Source: Rhodobacter sp.
GTDB lineage: Bacteria; Pseudomonadota; Alphaproteobacteria; Rhodobacterales; Rhodobacteraceae
Length of the DNA stretch: 64,000 nucleotides
Assembly: GCA_027484145.1 (NCBI GenBank)
Contig: JAIXUH010000012.1
Span: forward strand, 310,001 to 374,000
Direction: 5' to 3'
The translations under genes were made by a program, and so were the position numbers. This document shows, piece after piece, positions 50,114 through 59,666 of this stretch (its first letter is position 1; each line of letters starts with the position of its first letter). The notes beneath the pieces are model-generated. The model was not told the DNA's origin, searched no databases, and was given only the letters and a program-made list of their open reading frames with translations.

Positions 50114-51004
50114 CTAGGCAAGCCCCCGAAGGCCTTTGGCCGCCGCGTCACGCATCGCCCTTGTCAGCGGCGCAATCGCGGCGCCTGTCAGGCGGGCAAA
50201 TTGCCAGTGCAGCGCCACATCCAACACGCGGCCCGGCACCATGTCAACCAGACGCCCCGCATCCAGATGGGCCGCGACCAAGGGTTCGGGGTTCAGGCCC
50301 CAGCCAAGCCCGCACAGGCAGGCATCGACAAACCCGTGGGTCGAGGCAAGCCGATGCCCCGGCAGGGCCACCTTGTCCACCCGCAACCCGGTGAGTGCCG
50401 ACACCCACGCCGCCTGCAGGCTGTCCTTGTCCGAAAACGTCAGCGATGGCGCCTTTTGCAGGGCGGCGGCGGTCACGCCCGCCGGAAACCACCGCGCCAT
50501 GAAGGCAGGGCTGGCCGAGGCGCGGTATCGCAGCACCCCCAGCGGCACCGTATCACAGCCCTGCAACGGCCCCGGATGGGCAGTCACCGCTGCAGCCACC
50601 TCGCCCCGCCGCAGCCAGTCCTGACTGAAATCCTGATCATCGATCACCAGATCGAACAGTACCCCCGGCACCGAGGCCAAGGCCGGAATGACCCAAGTCG
50701 CCAGACTGTCGGCATTCACCGCAATCCGCACCTGCGCGGGTGCCACCGTCAGCCCTGGCAGGTCGGCAGCAAGCTGTTGTTCCAGCAGCGCAAGCTCATC
50801 CCAATGGCGGATCAGCCGCAGCCCGGCCGCAGTGGCCACCGACGGCACACCCCGGCGGATCAGCATCACGCCGACCTGTTCTTCCAGCGCGCGAAGGCGC
50901 TGCGAGACGGCAGATTGCGTTACCCCCAAGGCCGCCGCCGCAAGGTCGAAGGACCCGCGCCGGTGCACCGCCACCAAAGCTGCCAGTTGGTCGGGATCGA
51001 GCAT
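50114..51004 (-). CDS. argP: LysR-family regulator, ArgP/LysG-like
   Basis: A 296-residue LysR-type regulator: N-terminal HTH (about 3-62; LDPDQLAALVAVHRRGSFDLAAAALGVTQSAVSQRLRALE) and a periplasmic-binding-like effector domain. It is divergent from a LysE/ArgO exporter, the standard ArgP-argO (LysG-lysE) arrangement in which lysine or arginine levels control export. A GATGAT dyad lies in the shared promoter space. ATG 51004 is preferred over TTG 51010. Confidence 0.88.
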   Translation of the reverse strand: MLDPDQLAALVAVHRRGSFDLAAAALGVTQSAVSQRLRALEEQVGVMLIRRGVPSVATAAGLRLIRHWDELALLEQQLAADLPGLTVAPAQVRIAVNADSLATWVIPALASVPGVLFDLVIDDQDFSQDWLRRGEVAAAVTAHPGPLQGCDTVPLGVLRYRASASPAFMARWFPAGVTAAALQKAPSLTFSDKDSLQAAWVSALTGLRVDKVALPGHRLASTHGFVDACLCGLGWGLNPEPLVAAHLDAGRLVDMVPGRVLDVALHWQFARLTGAAIAPLTRAMRDAAAKGLRGLA

Positions 51005-51019
51005 TACCAAAACTTATCC

Positions 51020-51036
51020 ATCATCAGAAAGATGAT
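51020..51036. promoter_or_regulatory. Candidate ArgP operator
   Basis: ATCATC (51020-51025), AGAAA, GATGAT (51031-51036) is a perfect dyad between the divergent argP- and argO-like genes, 16 bp from the argP ATG. Size and position fit a LysR autoregulatory site. Confidence 0.5.
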
Positions 51037-51090
51037 CTGGATTGATCCACCCGGCCCCGTCTAAGTCAAGCGCAACGAAAAGGACGTCCA

Positions 51091-51696
51091 ATGATTGCTG
51101 CCCTTGTCTCTGGTCTGCTCACCTCTCTGTCACTGATTGCGGCCATCGGCGCGCAGAACGCCTTTGTGCTGCGGCAGGGCCTGCGCCACGAACATGTTCT
51201 GCCGGTGGTGCTGGCCTGTGCGCTGTCCGATGCCATGCTGATCGCTGTCGGGGTTGCGGGCTTTGGGCAACTGGCGCAGATGGCGCCATGGATCACGCAG
51301 GCCATGCTGTATGCCGGTGCCGCCTTTCTGCTGGCCTATGGGGCCTTGCGCTTTCGTGCAGCGCTGCGCGGCGGCGCGGCCTTGCAGCCCGCCCCCGGCA
51401 TGGCGGTCAGCCTTGGGCGCACGCTGGCGGTCTGTCTTGTGCTTACCTGGGCCAACCCGCATGTTTATCTGGATACGCTGGTGTTGCTGGGCGCCTTGTC
51501 CGCGCAATACGGGCCCTTCCGCTGGGCCTTCGGGGCGGGCGCCATGCTTGGCAGCTTTGCCTTCTTTTCCGCTCTCGGCTTTGGCGCAAGGCTGCTTGCC
51601 CCGGTGTTTGCCAACCCCAAGGCATGGGTCGTGCTCGAGGTTGTGATCGGGCTGACCATGTGGGCCATTGCCGCGATGCTGATCGCCTCGGCCTGA
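51091..51696 (+). CDS. argO: LysE/ArgO-type amino-acid exporter
   Basis: A 201-residue inner-membrane protein with five to six helices. SLIAAIGAQNAFVLRQGL is the LysE/ArgO signature, and LVLTWANPHVYLDTLVLLG (about 110-128) the second conserved Asn-Pro motif. It exports basic amino acids such as arginine or lysine, under the divergent ArgP-like regulator. AAAAGGA precedes ATG 51091. Confidence 0.9.
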   Translation: MIAALVSGLLTSLSLIAAIGAQNAFVLRQGLRHEHVLPVVLACALSDAMLIAVGVAGFGQLAQMAPWITQAMLYAGAAFLLAYGALRFRAALRGGAALQPAPGMAVSLGRTLAVCLVLTWANPHVYLDTLVLLGALSAQYGPFRWAFGAGAMLGSFAFFSALGFGARLLAPVFANPKAWVVLEVVIGLTMWAIAAMLIASA

Positions 51697-51752
51697 AAGG
51701 GATCACCCCGATCAAAAGCGGTCCACCACAGGCACGCCGTCGGAAATCCGCC

Positions 51753-52640
51753 CTAGAACCGGATGTGCTTTGGCCAGACAAAGGTGCCCGGTGTCTTTTG
51801 CCCGCCCAGACCGTAGGTCATGGCCCGCAACTCCGGCACCACCGTTTCCTTTGGCCACGCCTGCACTGCCACCACCGGGCCCGCCGTGATGCGGATGCCC
51901 CGCGCCATCTGCCGGCGGGTTTCGTGAAAGATCAGCGCCACCCGCAGCGGATAGGACAGATGGCTGATCACCTGAAACAGCCGCGAATTCTGCCCTTCGA
52001 TGAACAAGGGCTGCACACGCACCCCCTTGCGACCCGCAAGTCGCGCCACGAACGGGTGCCATTCGCAATCCACCGCCGCTTTTGCAAAGGGCTTCGGCGC
52101 GGTGGACACCGACCCCGCCGGAAAGATCACCAGCACATGCCCGGCATCCAGCCATTCGATCGCATGTCGCCGCGTCTCGGCCGAGGTGCGGCGCGCTTCA
52201 GGGCCGGTGCCGAAATCAACCGGCAGCAGCAGATCGCGCGCCTCGGTCGGCTGGCACAGCAGGCTATGCACCATCAGCTTCACATCGGGCCGCACCCGGC
52301 TGACCACATCGCCGACCGCCAGTCCGTCCAAAATCCCAAAGGGGTGGTTCGCGATCACCACCAAGCCACCCTCGACCGGAATGTTGCCAAGGCCTTCGCC
52401 TTCTACCCTGACGCCCAAGGTCTGGATGGCCGAGGAAAACACCGAAACACCCTTGGCGCGCGGCACCCGCTGCCAAGCGCGATAGGTGCGCTCAAAATGG
52501 TTGCGCCCCGACAGGGCCTCGACCAGCCGGATCAGGCCCCGCCGGAACCACGGCTGCGACGCGCGTGAATAGGTAAAGACAGCACCAGCACTCAGGTCGC
52601 TTTCCGCGACGAAATCGCCGTCCCTCATAGGTCTGGTCAT
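51753..52640 (-). CDS. PlsC-type lysophospholipid (1-acyl) acyltransferase
   Basis: A 295-residue acyltransferase. VVIANHPFGILDGLA carries the catalytic H-x4-D motif and VLVIFPAGSVST the substrate-binding FPxG motif. A C-terminal WPKETVV segment matches the family seen in alphaproteobacteria for phosphatidate or ornithine-lipid synthesis (OlsA-like possible). No OlsB gene is adjacent, so the substrate is open. It is convergent with lysE and has no partner in an operon. Confidence 0.85.
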   Translation of the reverse strand: MTRPMRDGDFVAESDLSAGAVFTYSRASQPWFRRGLIRLVEALSGRNHFERTYRAWQRVPRAKGVSVFSSAIQTLGVRVEGEGLGNIPVEGGLVVIANHPFGILDGLAVGDVVSRVRPDVKLMVHSLLCQPTEARDLLLPVDFGTGPEARRTSAETRRHAIEWLDAGHVLVIFPAGSVSTAPKPFAKAAVDCEWHPFVARLAGRKGVRVQPLFIEGQNSRLFQVISHLSYPLRVALIFHETRRQMARGIRITAGPVVAVQAWPKETVVPELRAMTYGLGGQKTPGTFVWPKHIRF

Positions 52641-52729
52641 GCGCCGATTCCCCCTTGGCGATGACGGTCGACGCTATGAAAAGCTTGTGACGCCACGGTG
52701 ACGTCCGGGTAAAACCACTGCGACAAAGC

Positions 52730-52762
52730 AAAACGGGGGCGGCCCTGCGGCCACCCCCGTTT
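52730..52762 (-). terminator. Rho-independent terminator of cspA
   Basis: AAACGGGGG (52731-52739) pairs with CCCCCGTTT (52754-52762), and the inner GGCC/GGCC arms extend the stem. On the minus strand it is followed by TTTTGCTTTG. Confidence 0.8.
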
Positions 52763-52783
52763 CAAATGCAGTCCCGGTTGGGA

Positions 52784-52990
52784 TTATGCCAGTGCGAGGT
52801 TCGTCGCCGATTCGCGACCATTGCGGTCACGCTCGACGTCAAAGGTCACTGCCTGACCGTCGTTCAGCGCACGGATGCCAGCACGCTCCAGAGCGGTGAT
52901 GTGGACGAACACGTCCTTGGTGCCGCCCTGCGGTGCGATAAAGCCGAAGCCTTTGGTGGCGTTGAACCATTTCACGGTGCCGTTGGCCAT
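52784..52990 (-). CDS. cspA: Cold-shock protein (CspA family)
   Basis: A 68-residue cold-shock-domain protein. NGTVKWFNATKGFGFIAP and GGTKDVFVHITAL contain RNP1 (KGFGFI) and RNP2 (VFVHI) for single-stranded nucleic acid binding. AGGAG precedes ATG 52990; the ORF extends 12 codons upstream without similarity. It marks the left border of the atypical AbiV region. Confidence 0.95.
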   Translation of the reverse strand: MANGTVKWFNATKGFGFIAPQGGTKDVFVHITALERAGIRALNDGQAVTFDVERDRNGRESATNLALA

Positions 52991-53491
52991 CGTGAGATCT
53001 CCTGTGTAGTGCGCCACCCACGACATGCGGTGGCCCGGCCGAGAGTCGTCTAGATCGAGAGACTGCGGGCCGAAGCGGACAGAAGATCGAAAGAGAAGAA
53101 GCTTTGCACGCCCTACATGCGCCCAATGCCTTCATATTGCAAGGGGCGGGGGAAAAAGATTGCAGATCCGGCAAACGGTGGCGGGTGAACTCTGGCAGCA
53201 GTTCGGACCAACAAGGCCGCTGCTTTCCTCCAACCGCGCACATTTACGGGACTGCGCGACAAAACCGACAGATCCACTGGCTCTTCCCCTCCCCCTTGTG
53301 GGGAGGGGTCAGGGGTGGGGGCGACCTGGAAGTGAGCCGATCGCAAGTTGCTCACAACCAAGGCGACATGGCATCTACACAATCGAACGGCAACTTCTCG
53401 AATGGGGCGACGAAGGCGAAAAGGGTTTTTTGACGAAGATGCCGTTGCCCTTAAGATGTGGTATCCACCTTTGCGACGGTCTGGAGTATCC
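52991..53491. other. 500-bp intergenic stretch between cspA and the AbiV gene
   Basis: This stretch holds the cspA promoter and leader on the left, then about 400 bp without a convincing gene on either strand. It contains a 9-bp-stem palindrome (53286-53308) followed by GTCAGGGGTGGGG, a form I recognise as a dispersed intergenic repeat in proteobacterial genomes. Composition falls towards the AbiV gene. It may be the scar of an insertion. Confidence 0.5.
53286..53308. repeat. Dispersed-type palindromic repeat
   Basis: CCCCTCCCC (53286-53294), CTTGT loop, GGGGAGGGG (53300-53308), flanked by TCAGGGGTGGGGGCGACC. Only one copy was noticed in this window. Confidence 0.5.
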
Positions 53492-54199
53492 ATGGGTTCA
53501 CAGCATCTGCCTACGCTGACACCGAAACTTTTGCGCCTTTACAGTGAAGCCGCACTTCGCAACGCGGATGAGCTTCTCTCCGAGGCATTGCTCTTGCTAG
53601 ACCATCGTCACTTGGCCCGGGCCTACTTCTTATCTGTGGCCTCCATTGAGGAAGCGGGAAAAGCGCTGCTCGCTTTCGATGCGCAGAACCGGAACCTGTC
53701 TGATCCAGCGGTGTGCGCAAGGCTCACTAAGTCGATGGAAAACCATGGAGAAAAAATCAACTATGCGTTGAGCATGTGGGCCTTCAATAGCCCGGATCAG
53801 CGCAAAGCGCTTAAGATGGCAGCTAATGTGATTTCTGCAGTTAAGCGCGGGCGCGAACCGTCGATGTACAGTGACCTGCGCGCGGCTCCAGATCGAGTGC
53901 AGACACCACGCGAAGTTGTCCGAGATATCGCAGCGAAGAACTGTGTCGGGCTAGCAGAGAGTTGCCTTGTATATGCGCACCGCCATGTGAACGAGAAAAT
54001 ACCGACCACCTTTACGACTGCTCAGGATCGGTTGTTCACGATGAAGTCCTCAAAGTTTCGGGAGTTGCTGAATACGGAAGACTTCTGGTGGTACTACATC
54101 TCGCGACTCGAAGGTGGCCAAAATGATCTCTCAGAAGCCGTACTCAGATACGAGCAAGATCATATCAAGACTGGGCGACAGTTTTCTTCTGGTGACTGA
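53492..54199 (+). CDS. AbiV-family abortive-infection protein
   Basis: A 235-residue helical protein. NADELLSEALLLLDHRHLARAYFLSVASIEEAGKALL (split here as ELLSEALLLL, ARAYFLSVASIEEAGKALL) is the AbiV signature, with the conserved Glu-Glu and Lys. AbiV proteins abort phage infection by blocking translation or late phage gene expression. The gene is clearly poorer in G+C than its neighbours and uses rarer codons (TTG, AGA, ATA), suggesting transfer. GGAG sits 6 nt before ATG 53492; longer in-frame starts give basic, non-family N-termini. It is a single-gene defence insert between cspA and yebC. Confidence 0.8.
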   Translation: MGSQHLPTLTPKLLRLYSEAALRNADELLSEALLLLDHRHLARAYFLSVASIEEAGKALLAFDAQNRNLSDPAVCARLTKSMENHGEKINYALSMWAFNSPDQRKALKMAANVISAVKRGREPSMYSDLRAAPDRVQTPREVVRDIAAKNCVGLAESCLVYAHRHVNEKIPTTFTTAQDRLFTMKSSKFRELLNTEDFWWYYISRLEGGQNDLSEAVLRYEQDHIKTGRQFSSGD

Positions 54200-54261
54200 A
54201 CGAGCGTGACAATTGCTGCGCAAATCCAAATTGGCACCATGCACCCCTCCACAGCTGAAAC

Positions 54262-54287
54262 AAAAAGGCCGCACCAATGCGCGGCCT
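54262..54287 (-). terminator. Rho-independent terminator of yebC
   Basis: AGGCCGC (54266-54272) pairs with GCGGCCT (54281-54287). On the minus strand the hairpin is followed by TTTTTG (complement of 54261-54266). It ends yebC and meets the AbiV gene from the other side. Confidence 0.85.
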
Positions 54288-54312
54288 CTCTTTGAGCGTC
54301 ACGTACAGTGGG

Positions 54313-55056
54313 TCACTCCAACTGCGCCGCCACCTCTTCGGGGATGTCGAAGTTGTGCGTTACGGTCTGCACATCGTCATCTTCTTCCAGCATGTCGATC
54401 AGACGCATCAGCTTTTGTGCGGTGTCCAGATCGACCTCGGTCAGGGTCTGCGGCTTCCAGATCAGCCTGGATTCCGTCGATTCCCCCAGCGCCTTTTCCA
54501 GCGCGTCCGACACTTCATTCAAGGACTCGACCGGGCAATAAATCCAGTGGCCGTCTTCATCCGACTCCACGTCATCGGCACCCGCATCCAGCGCGGCCAT
54601 CATCACGTCATCGGCGGACCCCACCGATGCCGGATAGGAAATCTCGCCCACCCGGTCAAAGCTGTGCGCGACCGACCCTGTGGTGCCAAGGTTGCCACCG
54701 CATTTGCTGAAATAGGACCGCACGTTGCTGGCAGTGCGGTTCAGGTTGTCGGTCATCGCCTCGACGATGATGGCAATCCCGTTGGCACCATAGCCCTCAT
54801 AGCGGATTTCGGTGTAATCCGCGCCCTCGCCCATCTGGCTTTTCTTGATGGCGCGGTCGATCACGTCTTTCGGCATCGACACCGCCTTGGCGGCCTTGAC
54901 GGCAAGGCGCAGGCGCGGGTTCATGTCCACGTCCGGCATGCCCATCTTGGCGGCGACGGTGATTTCCTTCGCCAGTTTGGAAAACATCTTGGACCGCAGC
55001 TTGTCCTGCTTGCCCTTGCGATGCTGGATGTTCGCCCATTTTGAATGGCCAGCCAT
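54313..55056 (-). CDS. yebC: YebC/PmpR (TACO1) family protein
   Basis: A 247-residue protein starting [18 protein letters not shown], the YebC signature, with [24 protein letters not shown] and [21 protein letters not shown]. YebC proteins act in translation of proline-rich stretches or as regulators. ATG 55056 is fixed by the conserved N-terminus; the frame remains open for 71 codons upstream but is not homologous. It lies downstream of the phosphohexomutase gene, same strand, 85 bp apart. Confidence 0.95.
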   Translation of the reverse strand: MAGHSKWANIQHRKGKQDKLRSKMFSKLAKEITVAAKMGMPDVDMNPRLRLAVKAAKAVSMPKDVIDRAIKKSQMGEGADYTEIRYEGYGANGIAIIVEAMTDNLNRTASNVRSYFSKCGGNLGTTGSVAHSFDRVGEISYPASVGSADDVMMAALDAGADDVESDEDGHWIYCPVESLNEVSDALEKALGESTESRLIWKPQTLTEVDLDTAQKLMRLIDMLEEDDDVQTVTHNFDIPEEVAAQLE

Positions 55057-55141
55057 GACCTTCGCTCCAATCGCGTCTTTGGTGATGGCGTCCCTTACAC
55101 CAGCCTGCGCCCTGCCTGCAAGGCCGGGGCGCGACCGCCCC

Positions 55142-56509
55142 TTAGGACAAGGCCCCGCGCACCAGCCCGAAGGCCGCCTCCAACACCGTCGCGGCAGCGG
55201 CCGGTGTTTCCGCTTCGGCGTAAACGCGGAACTCGGGCGCGTTGCCGGACGGGCGCAGATGCACCACACGCCCGCCGCCCAGCGTTACCCGCAGGCCATC
55301 GGTGCGGTCCACCGCACCCGGCTGGCCAAGGGGGGCCAGAAAGCCCGACAGCGCGGCGTCAGATCCACCGATCCGTGCCAGCAGCGCCTGCGAGGCATCG
55401 GTCGGCACATGCTCCAGCCGGTCGGTCACGGTAAAGCGCGCCGGTTCTTCGGCCACCCGCGCCGCGACTGACCCCGCGCGCTTGCCCTCGATCAGCGTGG
55501 CCACGATCGGCAAAAGGCTGTCGCGCGTCATCAGCTTGGGCAGCGGTCCCGCGGGCCCCGCCGCATCAAAGCCCAGCAGAAAGCCGCCATTGGGTTCATA
55601 ACCCACCACATGGCCCGCCGCCTGCTCCATCGCTGCGATCACGAAGGGTGATCCGATTTTTGTCCGCGTCACCCGCGCAAAACGCCTGCCCAGATCAACG
55701 CCCGTGTTGGCCGAAACCGTGGTCACCACCGTATCGGCCCCGACCAGCGCCGCCGTGATCTGGCCCAGCACATCGCCCGGCACGACATGGCCCAGACCAT
55801 CGGCCAAAAGCGGGCGGTCGCCGTCGCCATCGGTGGACACGATGGCATCCAGCCCCTGCACCCACCCGGCCAGTTGCGCCCGCACATCCGAAGGCACCGC
55901 TTCTGTATCGACGGGCACAAAGCTGTCAGACCGCCCGAACACCGCGACCCGCGCCCCCAGCGCCTCAAGGCAGATCACCAGCAATTCGCGGCTGACCGCA
56001 CTATGCGCCCAGACGCCCACCTTCATGCCCGCCAGCGCATCGCTGCCAAAGGCACGGCGATACCGCGCGGCCCAGTTCCCGCCCGAGGTCGCGTCATGCC
56101 GCCGGGCACCGCCAAGGCCAGCCGCGGGCCGACCCAGCGCCGCCAGAATGGCGGCCTCATCTGCCTTGCCAATTTCGCCGCCCGGCACATAGAACTTCAG
56201 CCCGTTGCGGTCTGCCGGAATGTGGCTGCCGGTGATCATCACCGCCGCCGCCCCCGCGCCCATTGACGCCATCGCCAGTGCGGGCGTGGGCACAGCGCCC
56301 GCATCGGTCACGGCAATACCTTCGGCGCGGGCCGCGTCGCAGACCACCCGCGCCAGCATGGGCGAGCTGTCGCGCAGATCACGCCCCACCCAAAGACCTG
56401 TGCCATGCGGGCAGGCGGCCAGAAAGGCGCGGGTATAATCTGCCACCAGTTCCGGCGTCAGTTCCGTCACAAGGCCACGCAGGCCGCTGGTTCCAAACTT
56501 TGGTGCCAT
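55142..56509 (-). CDS. Phosphohexomutase (phosphomannomutase/phosphoglucomutase family)
   Basis: A 455-residue alpha-D-phosphohexomutase. [10 protein letters not shown] opens domain 1. [17 protein letters not shown] holds the phosphoserine loop (TGSHIP, with Ser as phosphate carrier), [11 protein letters not shown] the metal-binding loop, [11 protein letters not shown] the sugar-specificity loop, and [12 protein letters not shown] the phosphate-binding loop. The GEPNGG-like EPNGG favours mannose or glucose phosphates. It may supply GDP-mannose or related precursors for the glycan locus at 37-48 kb. Confidence 0.9.
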   Translation of the reverse strand: MAPKFGTSGLRGLVTELTPELVADYTRAFLAACPHGTGLWVGRDLRDSSPMLARVVCDAARAEGIAVTDAGAVPTPALAMASMGAGAAAVMITGSHIPADRNGLKFYVPGGEIGKADEAAILAALGRPAAGLGGARRHDATSGGNWAARYRRAFGSDALAGMKVGVWAHSAVSRELLVICLEALGARVAVFGRSDSFVPVDTEAVPSDVRAQLAGWVQGLDAIVSTDGDGDRPLLADGLGHVVPGDVLGQITAALVGADTVVTTVSANTGVDLGRRFARVTRTKIGSPFVIAAMEQAAGHVVGYEPNGGFLLGFDAAGPAGPLPKLMTRDSLLPIVATLIEGKRAGSVAARVAEEPARFTVTDRLEHVPTDASQALLARIGGSDAALSGFLAPLGQPGAVDRTDGLRVTLGGGRVVHLRPSGNAPEFRVYAEAETPAAAATVLEAAFGLVRGALS

Positions 56510-56563
56510 CTGGCTGTTCTCCGGTGTCGGCTGCGTCTGCAGGGGCTGCGCTGATCTCAGCGG

Positions 56564-56926
56564 TTATTCGACAGGCGGGGGCGACACAAAGACCGTGTCA
56601 TTGCCCGCCGGATCGGTGATCACCACCTCGGCCAAGGGCGGTACATTGCCTTCCGCCCCAAGAGCTTTGGTCAGGCCGGTGAAAATCCGCCGCAGGATGT
56701 TCGGGTTCTCGACCACCCGGACGGCATAGCCATAGCCGGGCCCGCAGCCATCCATGCGTCCCGCCGGGGCGGCCTGCCAGTTGGCGCGGCAGGTGGTGCC
56801 ATCCGACAATGTCAGCGTCAGAACAGTCTGCGACAGCCGCGCTGCCTGCGGCGCGGGGCGCAGATCCGGCGCGACACAGGCCGCCACCAGCAGCATCAGC
56901 GGAAGGGATACCCACGCAATTTTCAC
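56564..56926 (-). CDS. Small lipoprotein of unknown function
   Basis: A 120-residue lipoprotein (MKIAWVSLPLMLLVAAC, lipobox Cys17). The mature part has one likely disulfide pair (TTCRANWQ, DGCGPGYGYAVRV) and short beta-strands (LTLTLSDGTTCRANW), somewhat like the AprI/Inh protease-inhibitor style or a small secreted barrel; I do not claim either. It lies 18 bp from the SLC13 permease stop and 54 bp from the phosphohexomutase, all on the minus strand. Confidence 0.72.
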   Translation of the reverse strand: MKIAWVSLPLMLLVAACVAPDLRPAPQAARLSQTVLTLTLSDGTTCRANWQAAPAGRMDGCGPGYGYAVRVVENPNILRRIFTGLTKALGAEGNVPPLAEVVITDPAGNDTVFVSPPPVE

Positions 56927-56944
56927 ATCATTCTCCTTGTCCGC

Positions 56945-58723
56945 TTACATCGGCCAGATCAGCGGAATCAGCAGCGATGCCACCAACCCGGTGATAATGT
57001 TCAGCGGAATCCCGACGCGGAAATAGTCCGAAAACTTGTATCCGCCCGGACCGTAGACCATCATGTTGGTCTGATATCCGACCGGCGTTGCAAAGGCGAC
57101 CGAGGCCGAGAACATCACCGCCACCACGAACGGGCGCGGATCAAGCCCCATCGACATGGCCAGCTGAATGGCAATCGGCGTATACAGAACCGCCACTGCA
57201 TTGTTCGACAGAAACTCGGTCAGAAGCATGCCAAGGAAATAGACGCACAGGATCAACACAAAGGGTGACAGTCCCACCATCAGCGGGCTGACGGCATCAA
57301 CCAGCACCTTGACGGCACCGGAATGGTCCAGCCCTTCGCCCACCGCCAGCATGGCAAAGATCATCGCCATAAGGCGGCCATCGACAAAGGAAAACGCCTC
57401 ATCCGCATCGATGCATCGCGTCAAGAGGATCAGCGCCACCGCAACGATGCCAAGGGCCAAAATCGGGGCCACGTCAAAGGCCGACAGCACCACGATAAAG
57501 GCCAGCCCAGCAAGGGCAATCGGGGCCTTGGCGCGGCGAAACGCCCGCACAGCAGGGCGGGTGATGTCCAGCAGTTCCATATCTGCGGCCAGACGCTGAA
57601 TATCCTCGATCGCCCCTTCCAGCAGCAAGGTATCGCCCACGCGCACCACCAGATCGTCCAACTGACGGCCAATGTTCTGGTTGCGGCGATGCGCGGCCAG
57701 AACATAAACGCCATAGCGCCGCCGCAGACGCAGGTCGCCCAGACGGCGCCCTTCCATCCGGCATCCGGGCGAGATCAGCACCTCAACCGTTTCTGTCCGC
57801 GTTGACGACAGCTTATCCACCAGATGCACGTCCTTGCGGGCATGCAGGCCCAAAAGCTCGGTCATCTCGGTCCGAAGCACAACGCGGTCGCCTACCTCCA
57901 GCACCACAGGGGCCAGATCACGGCGCAGGGAAGCGTCCCCCCGCAACACGTCAACCACCCGCACGCCATCGCGGCGGAACAGGTCAATCTCCATCACCTT
58001 TTGCCCGATCAACGCCGAATCCTCGGGCACGGCCACTTCGGTGAAATACTTCATCTTGCGCCGGTCGCTCAGCAGCATCCCCATCGATTGTCGGTCTGGC
58101 AGCAAACGGTTTGCGAACAGGCCAAGGAAGATCCCGCCCACCACGGTGATCGCAATGCCCAGCGGGGCAATTTCAAAGATGCCAAAGGGCACCATGCCTT
58201 CGGCCCGCGCCACACCATCCACAAGCAGGTTGGTCGAGGTGCCGATCAGCGTGATCATGCCGCCCATCACCGTCATATAAGACAGCGGGATCAACAGCTT
58301 CGAGGGCGAAAGACTCATCCGGTGGGCAATCTGCATCACCACCGGGATCATCACCGCAACCAGCGGCGTGTTGTTCATAAAGGCCGAGGCCACCGCGATG
58401 AACACGAACAGAACAACGATCGTCATCTTTGGCCGGTCGCCCACATGGCGTTCGGCGGTGCGGATCATCAGGTCAACCGCCCCGGTCCGGACCATACCAC
58501 CCATCACCAGAAACATGACGACAATGGTCCATGGTGCCGAATTCGACAGCACGGCGATGCCGTCCTTTACCGGCAAAATGCCGATTACCAACATCACGGC
58601 CGCCCCTGCAATGGCAACCACTTCGACCGGATAGGTCTCCAGCACAAAAAATACAAACATCACTGCCAGAATGGTCAGCGCCACGATGGGCTGCCATTCC
58701 GTCGCCAGCTCAAATCCAAACAT
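56945..58723 (-). CDS. SLC13/DASS-family permease with central TrkA-C domains
   Basis: A 592-residue transporter. Two helical blocks (about 1-175 and 400-592, with FMNNTPLVAVMIPVV and FLSNNAVAVLYTPIAIQL as the repeat Asn-Asn-Pro-type motifs) flank two cytoplasmic TrkA-C (RCK_C) modules (about 200-290 and 300-385). This is the SAC1/SLC13-like layout proposed for sulfate, dicarboxylate or related anions, gated by the RCK_C domains. ATG 58723 follows GGAGG; the open frame upstream is not homologous. Confidence 0.88.
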   Translation of the reverse strand: MFGFELATEWQPIVALTILAVMFVFFVLETYPVEVVAIAGAAVMLVIGILPVKDGIAVLSNSAPWTIVVMFLVMGGMVRTGAVDLMIRTAERHVGDRPKMTIVVLFVFIAVASAFMNNTPLVAVMIPVVMQIAHRMSLSPSKLLIPLSYMTVMGGMITLIGTSTNLLVDGVARAEGMVPFGIFEIAPLGIAITVVGGIFLGLFANRLLPDRQSMGMLLSDRRKMKYFTEVAVPEDSALIGQKVMEIDLFRRDGVRVVDVLRGDASLRRDLAPVVLEVGDRVVLRTEMTELLGLHARKDVHLVDKLSSTRTETVEVLISPGCRMEGRRLGDLRLRRRYGVYVLAAHRRNQNIGRQLDDLVVRVGDTLLLEGAIEDIQRLAADMELLDITRPAVRAFRRAKAPIALAGLAFIVVLSAFDVAPILALGIVAVALILLTRCIDADEAFSFVDGRLMAMIFAMLAVGEGLDHSGAVKVLVDAVSPLMVGLSPFVLILCVYFLGMLLTEFLSNNAVAVLYTPIAIQLAMSMGLDPRPFVVAVMFSASVAFATPVGYQTNMMVYGPGGYKFSDYFRVGIPLNIITGLVASLLIPLIWPM

Positions 58724-58766
58724 ACCGCCTCCAAGGCTGCGGCCGCCACGCGGAGCTGCCCGAACC

Positions 58767-59666
58767 TCAGGCAACTGCCGCCCGGCCCCTTCCACGCGGT
58801 GTGACCAATGCCACACCACACAGCATCAAGACAAGCGAAACCCAGACGATTGGGGAAAACTGTTCTCCCAACAAGGCCATTGCCCAGAAAACGCCCGCAC
58901 CCGTCACGATATAGGAACATTGCGCGGCAAAGACTGAACCCGCCCGCGCCGCCAGCCAGACATAGCCCGCATAACACAGGGCGTGAATCGCAGATGACAG
59001 GGTGAGGGCCGCCTCGGGCCGGCCGAATTCTGCCAGCGGATTGAACCAGTGCCCCAGCAGCAGCATGATCGGCGTGCAGATCAAGAGCCCCACCAATGAT
59101 GCCATGAACATTGCCTGCACCGCATCCATTTCCGCGGTGCCATGGCGCGCGACATAGGTCGCCTCCAGCGCGTAAAACAACGGGCCGACCAAGGCCAAGG
59201 GCAGCAGGGCCAAGGTCCCGGCGGTGGCAACCCCCGCATCGGGCGCCGCAATCAGGCCAACCCCCGCCAGCCCCAGCACCAGCCCCATCAGACGCAACCA
59301 CGAAAAGCGGTCCATCCCCAGCGCCAGCGCCAGCGGAAAAGCCAGCATCGGCACCGCAGAAATCAGGATCGACATCACCCCGGCGGGCAGCTTTTCCACG
59401 CTGATGTAGAATGTGGCATTGGGCACCAGCGTGCCCATCACCGCCACGATCACCGAAAACCGCAGTGCCGCCGGGGTCAGCACCAGCCCCTTGCCGCGCA
59501 CAAGGGTGATGGCCCCCAGCACGATGACACACACCACAAGCTGCCAGAAGATCAGCCCGAAAGGCCCGTGGCCCGTTTCGGTGGCGATCTTGCCCAAGGG
59601 CTGCGTCGCCCCCCAACCAAGGCCAAGCGCCACCAGCATCAGAGGATAAATGATCCGCTCGCTCAT
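58767..59666 (-). CDS. EamA/DMT-superfamily exporter
   Basis: A 299-residue protein with ten predicted helices in two EamA repeats, GLGWGATQPLGKIATETG and FYISVEKLPAGVMSILISAVPM in the first and LLGEQFSPIVWVSLVLMLCG at the end. The substrate is unknown. Its ATG overlaps the stop of the YmdB-like gene (ATGA), so the two are translated together. It precedes the SLC13 gene by 43 bp. Confidence 0.86.
   Translation of the reverse strand: MSERIIYPLMLVALGLGWGATQPLGKIATETGHGPFGLIFWQLVVCVIVLGAITLVRGKGLVLTPAALRFSVIVAVMGTLVPNATFYISVEKLPAGVMSILISAVPMLAFPLALALGMDRFSWLRLMGLVLGLAGVGLIAAPDAGVATAGTLALLPLALVGPLFYALEATYVARHGTAEMDAVQAMFMASLVGLLICTPIMLLLGHWFNPLAEFGRPEAALTLSSAIHALCYAGYVWLAARAGSVFAAQCSYIVTGAGVFWAMALLGEQFSPIVWVSLVLMLCGVALVTPRGRGRAAVA

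Noticed and set aside
52991-54312. Integrated mobile element around the AbiV gene
   Set aside because: No integrase, transposase, tRNA or flanking direct repeat was seen; only composition and a palindrome suggest insertion.
55057-55269. Longer start for yebC
   Set aside because: YebC begins with [13 protein letters not shown]; upstream residues overlap the phosphohexomutase gene and are not homologous.
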